Of a DNA stretch of 64,000 nucleotides, positions 35,090 through 43,149 are shown one piece after another. Source of the stretch: Pseudomonas anguilliseptica. Lineage in GTDB: Bacteria; Pseudomonadota; Gammaproteobacteria; Pseudomonadales; Pseudomonadaceae. The position numbers and the translations under genes are program-made. The notes under the pieces are model-generated. The model had not been told where the DNA came from and ran no database searches. It saw only the letters and a list, made by a program, of their open reading frames with translations. How positions within the stretch are numbered: position 1 is the stretch's first letter; each line of letters starts with the position of its first letter. The stretch spans positions 186,001 to 250,000 of the forward strand of contig NZ_JAEIOI010000004.1 of assembly GCF_021375795.1 (NCBI RefSeq), written 5' to 3'.

Positions 35090-35752
35090 TCAATTATTCA
35101 GGTAGCCGTGTTCGGCGAGAAAGCTTGCGGTCAGGCCCGAGGCCTTGGGTTCGGCGGCCTTGTCACCGAGCAGCAGACGCTCCAGGTAACGCGCCAGCAG
35201 ATCCACCTCGAGGTTGACCTTACGTCCGGGCTGGTAGTCGACCATGATGGTCTCGGCCAGCGTGTGCGGCACGATGGTCAGCTCGAACTCGGCGCCATCG
35301 ACCGCGTTGACGGTCAGGCTGGTGCCATCGACAGTGATCGAACCCTTGTGCGCGATGTACTTGGCCAGTTCACGCGGGGCGCGCACCTTGAATTGCACGG
35401 CACGGGCGTTATCGGCACGCGAGACGATCTCGCCGACGCCGTCGACATGGCCGCTGACCAAGTGCCCGCCGAGGCGACTGGTCGGCGTCAGGGCCTTTTC
35501 CAGATTAACGGCGCTGCCGGGCTTGAGGTCGACAAAGGCGGTGCGTGCCAGCGTCTCGCGGCTGACGTCGGCCCAGAAGCCGTCGCCGGGCAGTTCCACT
35601 GCGGTCAGGCACACGCCGTTGACGGCGATGCTGTCGCCGAGCTTGACGTCGCCCAGATCGAGTTTGCCGGTGGCCACGTAGACGCGCACGTCGCCGCCTT
35701 TCGGCGTCATGGCGCGGATACTGCCGATGGCTTCGATTATGCCGGTGAACAT
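35090..35752 (-). CDS. ribE: Riboflavin synthase (alpha subunit)
   Basis: A 220-residue enzyme that dismutates two lumazine molecules to riboflavin. It has the two tandem barrel repeats of the family: MFTGIIEAIGSIRAM with VNGVCLTAVELPGDGFWADVS, and GHVDGVGEIVSRAD with VDGTSLTVNAVDG. Its start overlaps a short leader ORF by 16 bases. A GGAGG ribosome-binding site is four bases before ATG. It is the first gene after the FMN riboswitch. The gene is also called ribC in Pseudomonas. Confidence 0.97.
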   Translation of the reverse strand: MFTGIIEAIGSIRAMTPKGGDVRVYVATGKLDLGDVKLGDSIAVNGVCLTAVELPGDGFWADVSRETLARTAFVDLKPGSAVNLEKALTPTSRLGGHLVSGHVDGVGEIVSRADNARAVQFKVRAPRELAKYIAHKGSITVDGTSLTVNAVDGAEFELTIVPHTLAETIMVDYQPGRKVNLEVDLLARYLERLLLGDKAAEPKASGLTASFLAEHGYLNN

Positions 35753-35793
35753 ACGCCCTCCGGTTTCACGTTGAAGATGGTGCGGAACAGCAT
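35737..35793 (-). CDS. Leader ORF overlapping ribE (18 codons)
   Basis: ATG at 35793 is preceded by a strong ACAGGAG site (7-base spacing) and opens an 18-codon frame, MLFRTIFNVKPEGVCSPA, that stops 16 bases inside ribE in another frame. Its ribosome-binding site lies in the right arm of a perfect 8-bp hairpin. Translation of this ORF would bring ribosomes across the ribE start, so it could couple riboswitch control to ribE. Whether the peptide itself matters is unknown. Confidence 0.55.
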   Translation of the reverse strand: MLFRTIFNVKPEGVCSPA

Positions 35794-35802
35794 GGACGAA
35801 CT

Positions 35803-35823
35803 CCTGTTTTGATTAAAAACAGG
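35803..35823 (-). promoter_or_regulatory. Hairpin sequestering the leader-ORF Shine-Dalgarno
   Basis: On the minus strand CCTGTTTT, TAATC loop, AAAACAGG form a perfect 8-bp stem. The right arm runs into AGGAG, the ribosome-binding site of the leader ORF. It lies about 60 bases downstream of the FMN aptamer and has no T-run after it, as expected for translational rather than transcriptional control. Confidence 0.65.
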
Positions 35824-35879
35824 GCAATGCCGATCGATAGGGATTTCGCGGACACGCACGAGGCGCCCGTGGAGGGAAT

Positions 35880-36030
35880 CCCGCTCTCTCTTTATCCGGA
35901 CTATACCGTCGGCCCCGGAATCACACCGGGTCTGCTAGACCTCGCGCGGCAGGAGCCGTGGCGAGCGCTCGCGGGCTAGGTTCTGCGAACCATTACCGCC
36001 GGTGGGGAATCACACCCCGCCCTGAGAACG
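35880..36030 (-). promoter_or_regulatory. FMN riboswitch (RFN element)
   Basis: Reading the minus strand, the aptamer runs CTCAGGGCGGGGTGTGATTC, CCACCGGCGGTAA, AGCCCGCGAGC, GACCCGGTGTGATTC and GGGGCCGACGGTATAGTCC, then GGATAAAGAGAG; all six conserved RFN blocks are recognisable. It occupies the 359-bp gap between ribD (upstream) and the leader ORF/ribE. Ends are approximate. It should lower ribE, and probably ribBA and ribH downstream, expression when FMN is plentiful. Confidence 0.95.
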
Positions 36031-36152
36031 TTGACTACTTGCGCAGCCGAGACGCGTTTTACCACATATTGCCGCCAACCTGCACCGGCTAACGGCCGTC
36101 TGAATGACATGCTATCTGCCACGTGCACACTGGCCCATGCCCTGGCCGGTAA

Positions 36153-37271
36153 TCAGCCCGCAGGCTGCGGCACCGCAATAATGCGCCAGTCATCACCCAC
36201 CGCGCGCATCTCAACAATTTTCAGCGCCGGTGCATCGGCCATGCGCGCCAGCGGCAGATCAAGCAACGGCCGCGCGCTGGATCCAAGCAGCTTGGGCGCA
36301 ACAAACAGCTGGTACTCATCCACCAGCCCCAAGCGGGCGAAGGCACCGGCCAGACGTGGCCCGGCCTCCACCAGCACTTCGTTGGCACCACGCGCCGCCA
36401 ACTCGACCAGTAGCTTGCGCAGGTCAACATGCCCGTTACTGCCCGGCACCGCCAATAGTTCGTGCCCATCGTCCAGATAGCGATCACGCGCAGACGCCGC
36501 GGCGCAGGTCGCCACCAATGCGGCGCCAGCCTGAAAAAACGGCACACTGAGCGGCACGCGCAAACGTCCATCTACCAGCACGCGTAATGGTGGCCGCGCC
36601 TGGGCCAAGGCACTGAGCTCAGCTCCCAGGCCCAACTCATCAGGGCGCACGGTCAACCGTGCATCATCGGCCAGTACCGTGTCGGCCCCCGTCAGCACCA
36701 CGCTGGAACGCGCACGCAGGCGCTGCACCGCAGCGCGCGCCGCCGGCCCGGTAATCCACTGGCTTTCGCCACTGGCCATGGCGGTGCGCCCATCCAGGCT
36801 CATCGCCAGCTTGACCCGAACAAACGGCAGCCCCTGCTCCATGCGTTTGATAAAGCCGGCATTCAGTGCACGCGCCTCGCTTTCCAGCACCCCGCTCTGT
36901 ACCGCAATGCCGGCATGCATGAGGCGCAGCAGGCCATCACCGCTAACCTGCGGATTGGGGTCCTGCATGGCCGCCACCACACGGGCAACGCCAGCATTGA
37001 TCAACGCATCGGCACACGGCGGTGTACGCCCATGGTGACTGCAGGGTTCCAGGGTGACATAAGCGGTGGCGCCGCGCGCCTTGTCGCCGGCCTGGCGCAG
37101 TGCATGCACTTCGGCATGCGGCTCGCCGGCACGGGCATGCCAGCCTTCGCCAACAATGCGGCCATCACGAACGATCACGCAGCCAACGCGCGGATTGGGG
37201 TGAGTGGAGTACAGGCCTTTTCGGGCCAGTTCCAGCGCGCGCGCCATACAGGCGTGATCTGAAGTCATCAT
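36153..37271 (-). CDS. ribD: Bifunctional pyrimidine deaminase/reductase
   Basis: A 372-residue two-domain enzyme. The N-terminal deaminase shows the zinc motif HAEVHAL and PCSHHGRTPPCADALI (His and two Cys ligands). The C-terminal reductase shows MSLDGRTAMASGESQWITGPAA. It does the second and third steps of riboflavin synthesis. Start ATG at 37271 shares its A with the nrdR stop (TGATG), so the two genes are coupled. Unlike ribE, it lies upstream of the riboswitch and is likely not FMN controlled. Confidence 0.97.
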   Translation of the reverse strand: MMTSDHACMARALELARKGLYSTHPNPRVGCVIVRDGRIVGEGWHARAGEPHAEVHALRQAGDKARGATAYVTLEPCSHHGRTPPCADALINAGVARVVAAMQDPNPQVSGDGLLRLMHAGIAVQSGVLESEARALNAGFIKRMEQGLPFVRVKLAMSLDGRTAMASGESQWITGPAARAAVQRLRARSSVVLTGADTVLADDARLTVRPDELGLGAELSALAQARPPLRVLVDGRLRVPLSVPFFQAGAALVATCAAASARDRYLDDGHELLAVPGSNGHVDLRKLLVELAARGANEVLVEAGPRLAGAFARLGLVDEYQLFVAPKLLGSSARPLLDLPLARMADAPALKIVEMRAVGDDWRIIAVPQPAG

Positions 37272-37735
37272 CAACCTTTGATGGGTTCGCGGGACAGTCG
37301 GTCGATTTCCTCACGGAATTCGTTGAGGTCCTGAAAGCGCTTGTACACCGAGGCAAAGCGGATATAGGCCACTTCATCGAGCTTCTGCAACTCGGCCATC
37401 ACCAGCTCACCCAGCACCAGCGACTTGATCTCACGTTCGCCGGTGGCGCGCAGCTTGTGCTTGATATGCGCAATCGCCGCTTCCAGGCGCTCGATGCTCA
37501 CCGGGCGCTTCTCCAGCGCACGCTGCATACCGGCACGCAGCTTCTCCTCGTCGAACGGCTGGCGACTGCCGTCCTGCTTGATCAACCGAGGCATGACCAG
37601 CTCGGCCGTCTCGAAGGTGGTGAAGCGCTCTTCACAGGCCAGGCATTCACGGCGACGGCGCACCTGCTCGCCCTCGGCAACCAGGCGCGAATCGATCACT
37701 TTGGTGTCATTGGCACCGCAGAAGGGACAGTGCAT
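37271..37735 (-). CDS. nrdR: Ribonucleotide reductase transcriptional repressor
   Basis: A 154-residue repressor of ribonucleotide reductase genes that senses ATP and dATP. The zinc ribbon [18 protein letters not shown] with CLACEERF, then an ATP-cone domain from about residue 50 ([19 protein letters not shown]). Length is exactly that of the E. coli protein. The open frame runs upstream for ~200 codons, but the start at 37735 is obvious from the Zn ribbon. It leads the nrdR-ribD pair. Confidence 0.97.
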   Translation of the reverse strand: MHCPFCGANDTKVIDSRLVAEGEQVRRRRECLACEERFTTFETAELVMPRLIKQDGSRQPFDEEKLRAGMQRALEKRPVSIERLEAAIAHIKHKLRATGEREIKSLVLGELVMAELQKLDEVAYIRFASVYKRFQDLNEFREEIDRLSREPIKG

Positions 37736-37850
37736 AAGTAAGGCCAGCCTTAGAACGAAGGTAGCCATGGTAGCGCATCCCACAGGCAAGACAAGCCGCG
37801 GCCTTTGCGGTATACAGGCGACCGTCCCCCACAGCGGAGTTGCTCCCCCG

Positions 37851-38306
37851 ATGAAAGCCCATGCCCCGTTTCGGCCGCTGATTCTAGTGAGCCTGCTGGC
37901 CCTGCTGAGCGCCTGCGCCAGCGACAGCCCGGCACCTGCTGCGCCCACCCCCGTTGCGCCGCCCGCAACGCCGAGCGCGCCCGCACCATTACCTGCCCAC
38001 CAGCGCGAACTGAACGGCAGCCTGCTCAATGTGCCGAACGCCGCCGATGTGGAACTGGCACTGCTGGCAGTCGACGCGCGCGGCCGGCCACAGGCGCTGA
38101 TCGGCAGCATCCAGTTGCGTGGCAATGGTAATCCGCTGGCGTTTAACCTGCCCTTCAACCCGGAAACCTTCAACAAGCACAGTCGGGTTGAACTGCACGG
38201 CCGCGCCAACCAGGCCGGCCGGCTGATCCTGCGCCTGCCGCCGCAACCCATTGCCCGTGGCGAAACCCAAGCCCTCGGCGAACTGCGTCTGGTGCCCGCA
38301 CCGTGA
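37851..38306 (+). CDS. YbaY family lipoprotein
   Basis: A 151-residue lipoprotein with the lipobox LSAC at about residues 19-22, then a Pro/Ala-rich linker ([19 protein letters not shown]), then a ~110-residue beta domain like YbaY ([39 protein letters not shown]). Start ATG at 37851, in a 115-bp gap divergent from nrdR. It overlaps the methyltransferase gene by four bases. Function unknown; likely envelope-associated. Confidence 0.85.
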   Translation: MKAHAPFRPLILVSLLALLSACASDSPAPAAPTPVAPPATPSAPAPLPAHQRELNGSLLNVPNAADVELALLAVDARGRPQALIGSIQLRGNGNPLAFNLPFNPETFNKHSRVELHGRANQAGRLILRLPPQPIARGETQALGELRLVPAP

Positions 38307-38959
38307 GTGCTCCGGCTGCTCTGCAACAGGCCCTGAGCGCCCTGCTCGGTGATGCGCAACTGAGCGCGGAAACCCTGCCGGGCACGGCTATTCGCCTGTG
38401 GCTGATCGATGCCGACAACATGGACCGCGCCTTCAGCCCGGAGGAAACCCGGCGCATTCTCGAAGAACCGCCCTACTGGTGTTTCTGCTGGGCCAGCGGC
38501 CTGGTCCTGGCACGCTGGTTAGCCGAAAACCCGCAATGGGTGCGCGGCAAACGTGTGCTGGATTTCGGCGCGGGCTCCGGTGTGGCGGCGATTGCGGCGG
38601 CCAAGGCCGGCGCGCTGGAAGTGGTGGCATGCGACCTCGACCCTCTGGCTATCGAGGCCTGCCAGGCGAATGCCGCGCTGAATGATGTGCAGCTGAGTTA
38701 CTCAACCGACTTTTTCGCCGAGGCGGATCGCTTCGACCTGATCATCGTCGCCGACGTGCTCTACGACCGCGCCAACCTGCCGCTGCTCGATCAATTTCTC
38801 AGCCGTGGCCGTGAAGCATTGGTGGCGGACTCGCGGGTACGTGACTTTCAGCACCCGCTGTACCAGCGTCTGGGTATCCTCGAAGCCTGTACCTGGCCGG
38901 ATCTGGCCGAACCGGCCGAGTTCCGCCACGTCAGCCTGTATCATGCACAGCGCACCTAG
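38303..38959 (+). CDS. Class I SAM-dependent methyltransferase
   Basis: A 218-residue methyltransferase with GTG start in the GTGA overlap with the lipoprotein gene. Motif I is [19 protein letters not shown] and [13 protein letters not shown] is motif II. The arrangement resembles ETFB lysine/PrmA-type protein methyltransferases, and the N-terminal half includes [17 protein letters not shown], seen in this subfamily. Substrate is not proven. It lies 81 bp upstream of cnoX. Confidence 0.82.
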   Translation: MSAPAALQQALSALLGDAQLSAETLPGTAIRLWLIDADNMDRAFSPEETRRILEEPPYWCFCWASGLVLARWLAENPQWVRGKRVLDFGAGSGVAAIAAAKAGALEVVACDLDPLAIEACQANAALNDVQLSYSTDFFAEADRFDLIIVADVLYDRANLPLLDQFLSRGREALVADSRVRDFQHPLYQRLGILEACTWPDLAEPAEFRHVSLYHAQRT

Positions 38960-39040
38960 CGAGCGCAGCCCAGCAGCCCTTGTATCGCGCACCAAGCGCC
39001 CACATTAATCCGCTTAATCACCCGTCTTTCGAGAACCACC

Positions 39041-39913
39041 ATGAGCGATTCGCCCTATATCTTCGACATCTCCGGCAGCGCCAGCTTCGAACAGCTGGTG
39101 ATCGAAAACTCCTTCCAGAAGCCCGTCCTGGTGGACTTCTGGGCCGACTGGTGCGCGCCGTGCAAGGCACTGATGCCGCTGCTGGCGAAGATCACCGAGG
39201 AATACAACGGCGAATTGCTGCTGGCCAAGGTCAACTGCGATATCGAACAGGACATCGTCGCCCGTTTCGGTATCCGTAGCCTGCCGACCGTGGTGCTGTT
39301 CAAGAATGGCCAGCCGGTCGATGGCTTTGCCGGTGCGCAGCCAGAGTCGGCGATTCGCGAAATGCTTAAACCGCACGTGGCCGAACCAGCGCCAGCCGCC
39401 GCTGACCCAATGGAAGCTGCCCAGGCGCTGTTCAGCGAAGGCCGCTTTGCCGATGCCGAAGCCCTGCTCAAGGTGCTGCTGACGGAAAACAACGAACATG
39501 CCGCGGCGCTGATTCTCTACGCGCGCTGCCTGGCCGAGCGTGGTGAGCTGGGCGAAGCGGAAGCAGTGCTCGGCGCCGTCAAAGGCGATGAGCACAAACA
39601 GGCCTTGGCCGGTGCCCGCGCGCAGCTGACCTTCCTGCGCCTGGCCACTGAGCTGCCGGATGTGGCCAGCCTGAAAACCCGCCTGGCGCAAAATGCCGAC
39701 GATGATGAAGCAAGCTACCAGCTCGCCATTCAGCAACTGGCACGCCAACACTACGAACCGGCGCTGGACGCCCTGCTCAAGCTGTTTATCCGCAACCGCA
39801 GCTATGCCGAGGGCGCAGCACACAAGACCCTGCTGCAAGTCTTCGACCTGCTGGGCAATGACCACCCGCTGGTCACCACCTACCGGCGCAAGCTGTATCA
39901 GGCGATTTACTAG
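39041..39913 (+). CDS. cnoX: Chaperedoxin/thioredoxin-like co-chaperone
   Basis: A 290-residue protein with an N-terminal thioredoxin domain (WCAPC at residues 37-41) and C-terminal TPR repeats from about residue 125. It matches the YbbN/CnoX family that protects proteins during hypochlorous stress and delivers them to GroEL. The E. coli protein has lost the first active-site Cys, but this one keeps both, so it may also act as a redox thioredoxin. Stand-alone gene, followed by a REP-like palindrome. Confidence 0.93.
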   Translation: MSDSPYIFDISGSASFEQLVIENSFQKPVLVDFWADWCAPCKALMPLLAKITEEYNGELLLAKVNCDIEQDIVARFGIRSLPTVVLFKNGQPVDGFAGAQPESAIREMLKPHVAEPAPAAADPMEAAQALFSEGRFADAEALLKVLLTENNEHAAALILYARCLAERGELGEAEAVLGAVKGDEHKQALAGARAQLTFLRLATELPDVASLKTRLAQNADDDEASYQLAIQQLARQHYEPALDALLKLFIRNRSYAEGAAHKTLLQVFDLLGNDHPLVTTYRRKLYQAIY

Positions 39914-39922
39914 ACAGCCCCG

Positions 39923-39980
39923 CGCGGCTAAAGCCCCGCCCACGAGAACAGCGATCCCTGTGGGAAGGGCTTTAGCCGCG
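39923..39980. repeat. REP-like palindromic hairpin
   Basis: Left arm CGCGGCTAAAGCCCCGCCCAC (21 bases, 39923-39943) pairs with the right arm at 39960-39980 (two mismatches), loop 16 bases. The GGCTAAAGCCC core is like REP elements common in Pseudomonas. It separates cnoX from the convergent gene and probably terminates both. Confidence 0.75.
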
Positions 39981-40027
39981 ACAGATCAGGTGCTCGATCA
40001 CCTACCCCTGAGCTGCTTGAGCATCAA

Positions 40028-40369
40028 TTAACCTATCCAGTGATAGATCGGCGCATCGGCACCGGTTTCCATACGCACCTGCGCGCAATGGCGCAGCCGC
40101 ACCAGCAAGCGCTTGCCTGCCGCCTCGCCACCCGCCAGCCCGGCCAGTTGCCCGAGCAGCTGCGGCCCGTCGATCTGCCCGGCCTGACGCAACAACTGCA
40201 GAGTGGTTTGCCACAGCGCATCATTGACCACTGGCGCGGCAACCGCGGCCGACACAGCGGGCGTTTCAAGGCTCACGTGCTGAGCCAGCTGCGCCCAGTC
40301 CTGCGCATCCAGCTCTACCGTCAGATCCACCGGCCAAGCGCCGATCTGCCCACGAATTCGCACCATCAT
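40028..40369 (-). CDS. Conserved hypothetical protein
   Basis: A 113-residue soluble protein (MMVRIRGQIGAWPVDLTVELDAQDWAQLAQHV at the N terminus) with no recognised domain, though similar proteins lie at this spot in related pseudomonads. It is acidic in the first half and basic at the end. It sits between cnoX and the zinc-uptake gene cluster; no promoter is obvious. Function unknown. Confidence 0.7.
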   Translation of the reverse strand: MMVRIRGQIGAWPVDLTVELDAQDWAQLAQHVSLETPAVSAAVAAPVVNDALWQTTLQLLRQAGQIDGPQLLGQLAGLAGGEAAGKRLLVRLRHCAQVRMETGADAPIYHWIG

Positions 40370-40450
40370 TCTGCCCTCAACTGATCAGCCGCCATGCTCC
40401 CACGTCCACCGCAGGTCGCCAAGCAAGGCTGGCCATGGCCGCCACAAAGT

Positions 40451-40465
40451 TGTTATAACGTAACA
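40451..40465. promoter_or_regulatory. Zur box
   Basis: TGTTATAACGTAACA matches the symmetrical zinc-uptake-regulator consensus (GTTATAA-like). It lies 28 bases before the histidine-rich gene at 40493, in the place where Zur would repress a zinc-uptake cluster. Confidence 0.75.
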
Positions 40466-40492
40466 ATCAATTATCCTTGATCGGAGATCGCC

Positions 40493-41071
40493 ATGCGCCG
40501 CCTGCTACTTGCCCTGCCGTTTGCCCTACTGCCCCTTGCCACTGGCGCTGCCGCACACAGTCATGAACACGACGACCATGACCATGCCAAGCACGGTAGC
40601 CTGGATGCCCATGAACACGGCGCCGCGCAACTCAACGTGGTGCTCGACGGCAAGGTGTTGGAATTGCAACTGGAAAGCCCGGCGATGAACCTGGTGGGTT
40701 TCGAGCATGCCGCCCAAACTGACGCTGACAAAGCCAAGGTTGCCGCTACGCGCAGCCAGCTGGAACAACCGCAGGCGCTGTTCGGTCTGGCTGCCGGCGA
40801 TTGCAACGTCAGCAAGCAAGAGCTGCAAAGTCCACTGTTTACTGAACATAGCCACAACGACCATCACGAACACGGCAAAGACAGCGAGCACAGCGATATC
40901 CACGCGCACTACAGCCTCGACTGCCAGAAGCCTGAAGAATTGAAACAACTTAACCTCGGCGAGCTGTTCAAGCGCTTCCCCGCCACCGAGAAAATTCAGG
41001 TACAACTGATCGGCCCGAGCGGCCAACAGGGCCTGGAGCTGACGCCCGCACAGCCGACCCTGAGTTTCTAA
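40493..41071 (+). CDS. DUF2796 histidine-rich secreted protein (zinc cluster)
   Basis: A 192-residue secreted protein with signal peptide ending GAAA-HSH. It is very rich in His near the N terminus (HSHEHDDHDHAKH) and again near residues 120-137 (HSHNDHHEHGKD, HSDIHAH), typical of zinc-binding proteins. Matches DUF2796. Preceded by a Zur box and followed by an ABC ATPase and permease, so likely part of zinc uptake under low zinc. Two Cys near residue 100-145 may also bind metal. Confidence 0.88.
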   Translation: MRRLLLALPFALLPLATGAAAHSHEHDDHDHAKHGSLDAHEHGAAQLNVVLDGKVLELQLESPAMNLVGFEHAAQTDADKAKVAATRSQLEQPQALFGLAAGDCNVSKQELQSPLFTEHSHNDHHEHGKDSEHSDIHAHYSLDCQKPEELKQLNLGELFKRFPATEKIQVQLIGPSGQQGLELTPAQPTLSF

Positions 41072-41090
41072 CCACCTTTTTGCAGCAGAA

Positions 41091-41110
41091 CGGCCGGGGT
41101 AACCCGGCCG
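41091..41110 (+). promoter_or_regulatory. GC-rich hairpin ahead of the ABC ATPase
   Basis: CGGCCGGG pairs with CCCGGCCG around a GTAA (GNRA-type) tetraloop, giving a perfect 8-bp stem that ends eight bases before the ATPase ATG. There is no T-run, and there is no visible Shine-Dalgarno between stem and start, so it probably reduces or regulates translation. Confidence 0.5.
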
Positions 41111-41118
41111 CTTACTTT

Positions 41119-41829
41119 ATGAGTGCAGCCCTGATCCACCTCTGCAACCTCGGCTTTGCCTGGCCCGGCCAACCCGAGTTGCTGGACATCGACACCTTCA
41201 CCCTGCAACGCGGCGAAAGCCTGTTTCTCAAAGGCCCCAGCGGCAGCGGCAAGACCACCCTGCTCGGCCTGCTCGGCGGTGTACAGAAGCCCAATCGCGG
41301 CAGCATTCGCCTGCTCGATCAGAACCTGAGCGCACTGTCCGCCAGCGCCCGCGACCGTTTCCGCGTCGATCACACCGGCTATATCTTCCAGCAGTTCAAC
41401 CTGCTGCCGTTTCTCTCGGTGCGCGAGAACGTCGAGCTGCCTTGTCACTTTTCCAAACTGCGCGCCAGCCGCGCCGTGCAGCGCCATGGCAGCGTGACCA
41501 AGGCCACCAACGCCCTGCTCGCCCACCTGGGTTTGCACCAGCCAGAGTTGCTGCAACGCCGCGCCGGTGATCTGTCGATCGGCCAGCAACAGCGCGTCGC
41601 CGCCGCCCGCGCGCTGATCGGCCAACCGGAGTTGGTGATTGCCGATGAGCCCACCTCGGCGCTGGATGCCGATGCCCGCGAAGCCTTTCTCGAACTGCTG
41701 TTCGCCGAGTGCCGCGAGGCCGGCTCCAGCCTGCTGTTTGTCAGCCACGACCAGAGCCTGGCGCGGTTGTTCGACCGCAGTCTGTCGCTGGCGGAGCTGA
41801 ACAAAGCCACTCGCCCCGCAGACCATTGA
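41119..41829 (+). CDS. ABC transporter ATP-binding protein (zinc cluster)
   Basis: A 236-residue ATPase: Walker A GPSGSGKTT, signature LSIGQQQRVAAARAL, Walker B LVIADEP. It is of the MacB/LolD type. It is partnered with the FtsX-like permease 45 bp downstream. The start at 41119 is used since homologues begin there; the frame extends 13 codons upstream. Predicted Zur control through the upstream box. It is not a classic ZnuC, so the role may be metal homeostasis through envelope or protein export. Confidence 0.9.
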   Translation: MSAALIHLCNLGFAWPGQPELLDIDTFTLQRGESLFLKGPSGSGKTTLLGLLGGVQKPNRGSIRLLDQNLSALSASARDRFRVDHTGYIFQQFNLLPFLSVRENVELPCHFSKLRASRAVQRHGSVTKATNALLAHLGLHQPELLQRRAGDLSIGQQQRVAAARALIGQPELVIADEPTSALDADAREAFLELLFAECREAGSSLLFVSHDQSLARLFDRSLSLAELNKATRPADH

Positions 41830-41874
41830 GAAACTACCTACGTTTCTCAACGGCCTGCTCACGGAGATTTAAGG

Positions 41875-43140
41875 ATGTATCTACTGCGTCTCGCCCTGGC
41901 CAGCCTGGGTAACCGCCGCTTTACCGCCTGGCTGACGGTGTTCGCCATCGCGCTCTCTGTATGCCTGTTGCTTGCCGTCGAGCGGGTGCGTACCGAAGCC
42001 CGCGCTAGCTTTGCCAACACCATCAGCGGCACCGACCTGATTGTCGGCGCGCGCTCAGGCAGCGTGAACCTGCTGCTGTACTCGGTATTCCGCATCGGTA
42101 ATGCCACCAACAATATCCGCTGGGAAAGCTTCGAACAGTTTGCCAATCACCGTCAGGTCAAATGGGCCATTCCGATCTCGTTGGGTGATTCGCACCGTGG
42201 TTACCGGGTAATGGGCACCAGCCCGGCCTACTTCGAGCATTACCGCTACGCCCGCAGCCAACCGCTGCAACTGAGCAGTGGCCGCGCCTTTGCCGACGAT
42301 CCATTCGAAGTGGTGCTCGGCGCGGAAGTGGCGCAAGCGCTCAACTACCAGCTCGATCAGCAACTGGTGCTGGCCCATGGCGTGGCCACCATCAGCCTGG
42401 TCAAGCATGACGACAAACCGTTCAAGGTGGTCGGCATCCTCAAACGCACCGGCACACCGGTGGACCGTACCCTGCATATTTCCCTGGCCGGTATGGAGGC
42501 CCTGCATGTCGACTGGCAAAACGGCATGCCCGCGCGTGGTGCGGCCAAGGTCAGTGCCGAGCAGGCGCGAGCCATGGACCTGCAACCCAAGCAGATCACC
42601 GCCTTTATGCTGGGTTTGAACAGCAAGATCGCCACCTTCAGCCTGCAACGGGAGATCAACGAATTTCGCGGTGAACCGCTGCTGGCAATCCTCCCCGGGG
42701 TGGCGCTGCAGGAGTTGTGGAGCCTGATGGGCACCGCCGAGAAGGCGCTGTTTGTGGTTTCGTTGTTCGTCGTACTGACGGGACTGATCGGCATGCTCAC
42801 GGCGATCCTCACCAGCCTTAACGAGCGCCGTCGCGAGATGGCAATTCTACGTTCGGTCGGCGCGCGGCCCTGGCACATCGCCAGTCTGCTGATCGTCGAA
42901 GCCTTTGCCCTGGCCCTGGCCGGCGTGTTGCTCGGTCTGCTGTTGCTGTACCTGGGCATTGCCGGAGCGCAGGGCTATGTGCAGGCGAATTACGGCCTGT
43001 ACCTGCCGCTGAATCTGCCAACCCGCTATGAGTGGACGCTACTCGGCGCTATCCTGAGCGCCGCCCTGCTGATGGGCTGTGTACCGGCCTGGCGCGCGTA
43101 CCGCCAATCCCTGGCCGATGGCTTATCGATCCGCTTATGA
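41875..43140 (+). CDS. FtsX/MacB-like ABC permease (zinc cluster)
   Basis: A 421-residue permease with one N-terminal helix, a large periplasmic domain (about residues 45-280) and three C-terminal helices (from KALFVVSLFVVLTGLIGML), the standard MacB-type layout. ERRREMAILRSVGARPWHIASLL is the typical coupling motif. Start at 41875 follows AAGGATG. Together with the ATPase it forms a transporter lacking a separate fusion protein. Followed 9 bp later by a DUF3299 secreted protein. Confidence 0.9.
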   Translation: MYLLRLALASLGNRRFTAWLTVFAIALSVCLLLAVERVRTEARASFANTISGTDLIVGARSGSVNLLLYSVFRIGNATNNIRWESFEQFANHRQVKWAIPISLGDSHRGYRVMGTSPAYFEHYRYARSQPLQLSSGRAFADDPFEVVLGAEVAQALNYQLDQQLVLAHGVATISLVKHDDKPFKVVGILKRTGTPVDRTLHISLAGMEALHVDWQNGMPARGAAKVSAEQARAMDLQPKQITAFMLGLNSKIATFSLQREINEFRGEPLLAILPGVALQELWSLMGTAEKALFVVSLFVVLTGLIGMLTAILTSLNERRREMAILRSVGARPWHIASLLIVEAFALALAGVLLGLLLLYLGIAGAQGYVQANYGLYLPLNLPTRYEWTLLGAILSAALLMGCVPAWRAYRQSLADGLSIRL

Positions 43141-43149
43141 GGCTTTTGC

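Noticed and set aside
36031..36152. Promoter for ribE upstream of the FMN riboswitch
   Set aside because: Candidate -35/-10 pairs (TTAGCC, TATGTG) are too poor to distinguish from background, so only the riboswitch is reported.
37736..38359. N-terminal extension of nrdR
   Set aside because: NrdR begins at the zinc ribbon (37735) with the exact family length; the extension is antisense to the lipoprotein gene.
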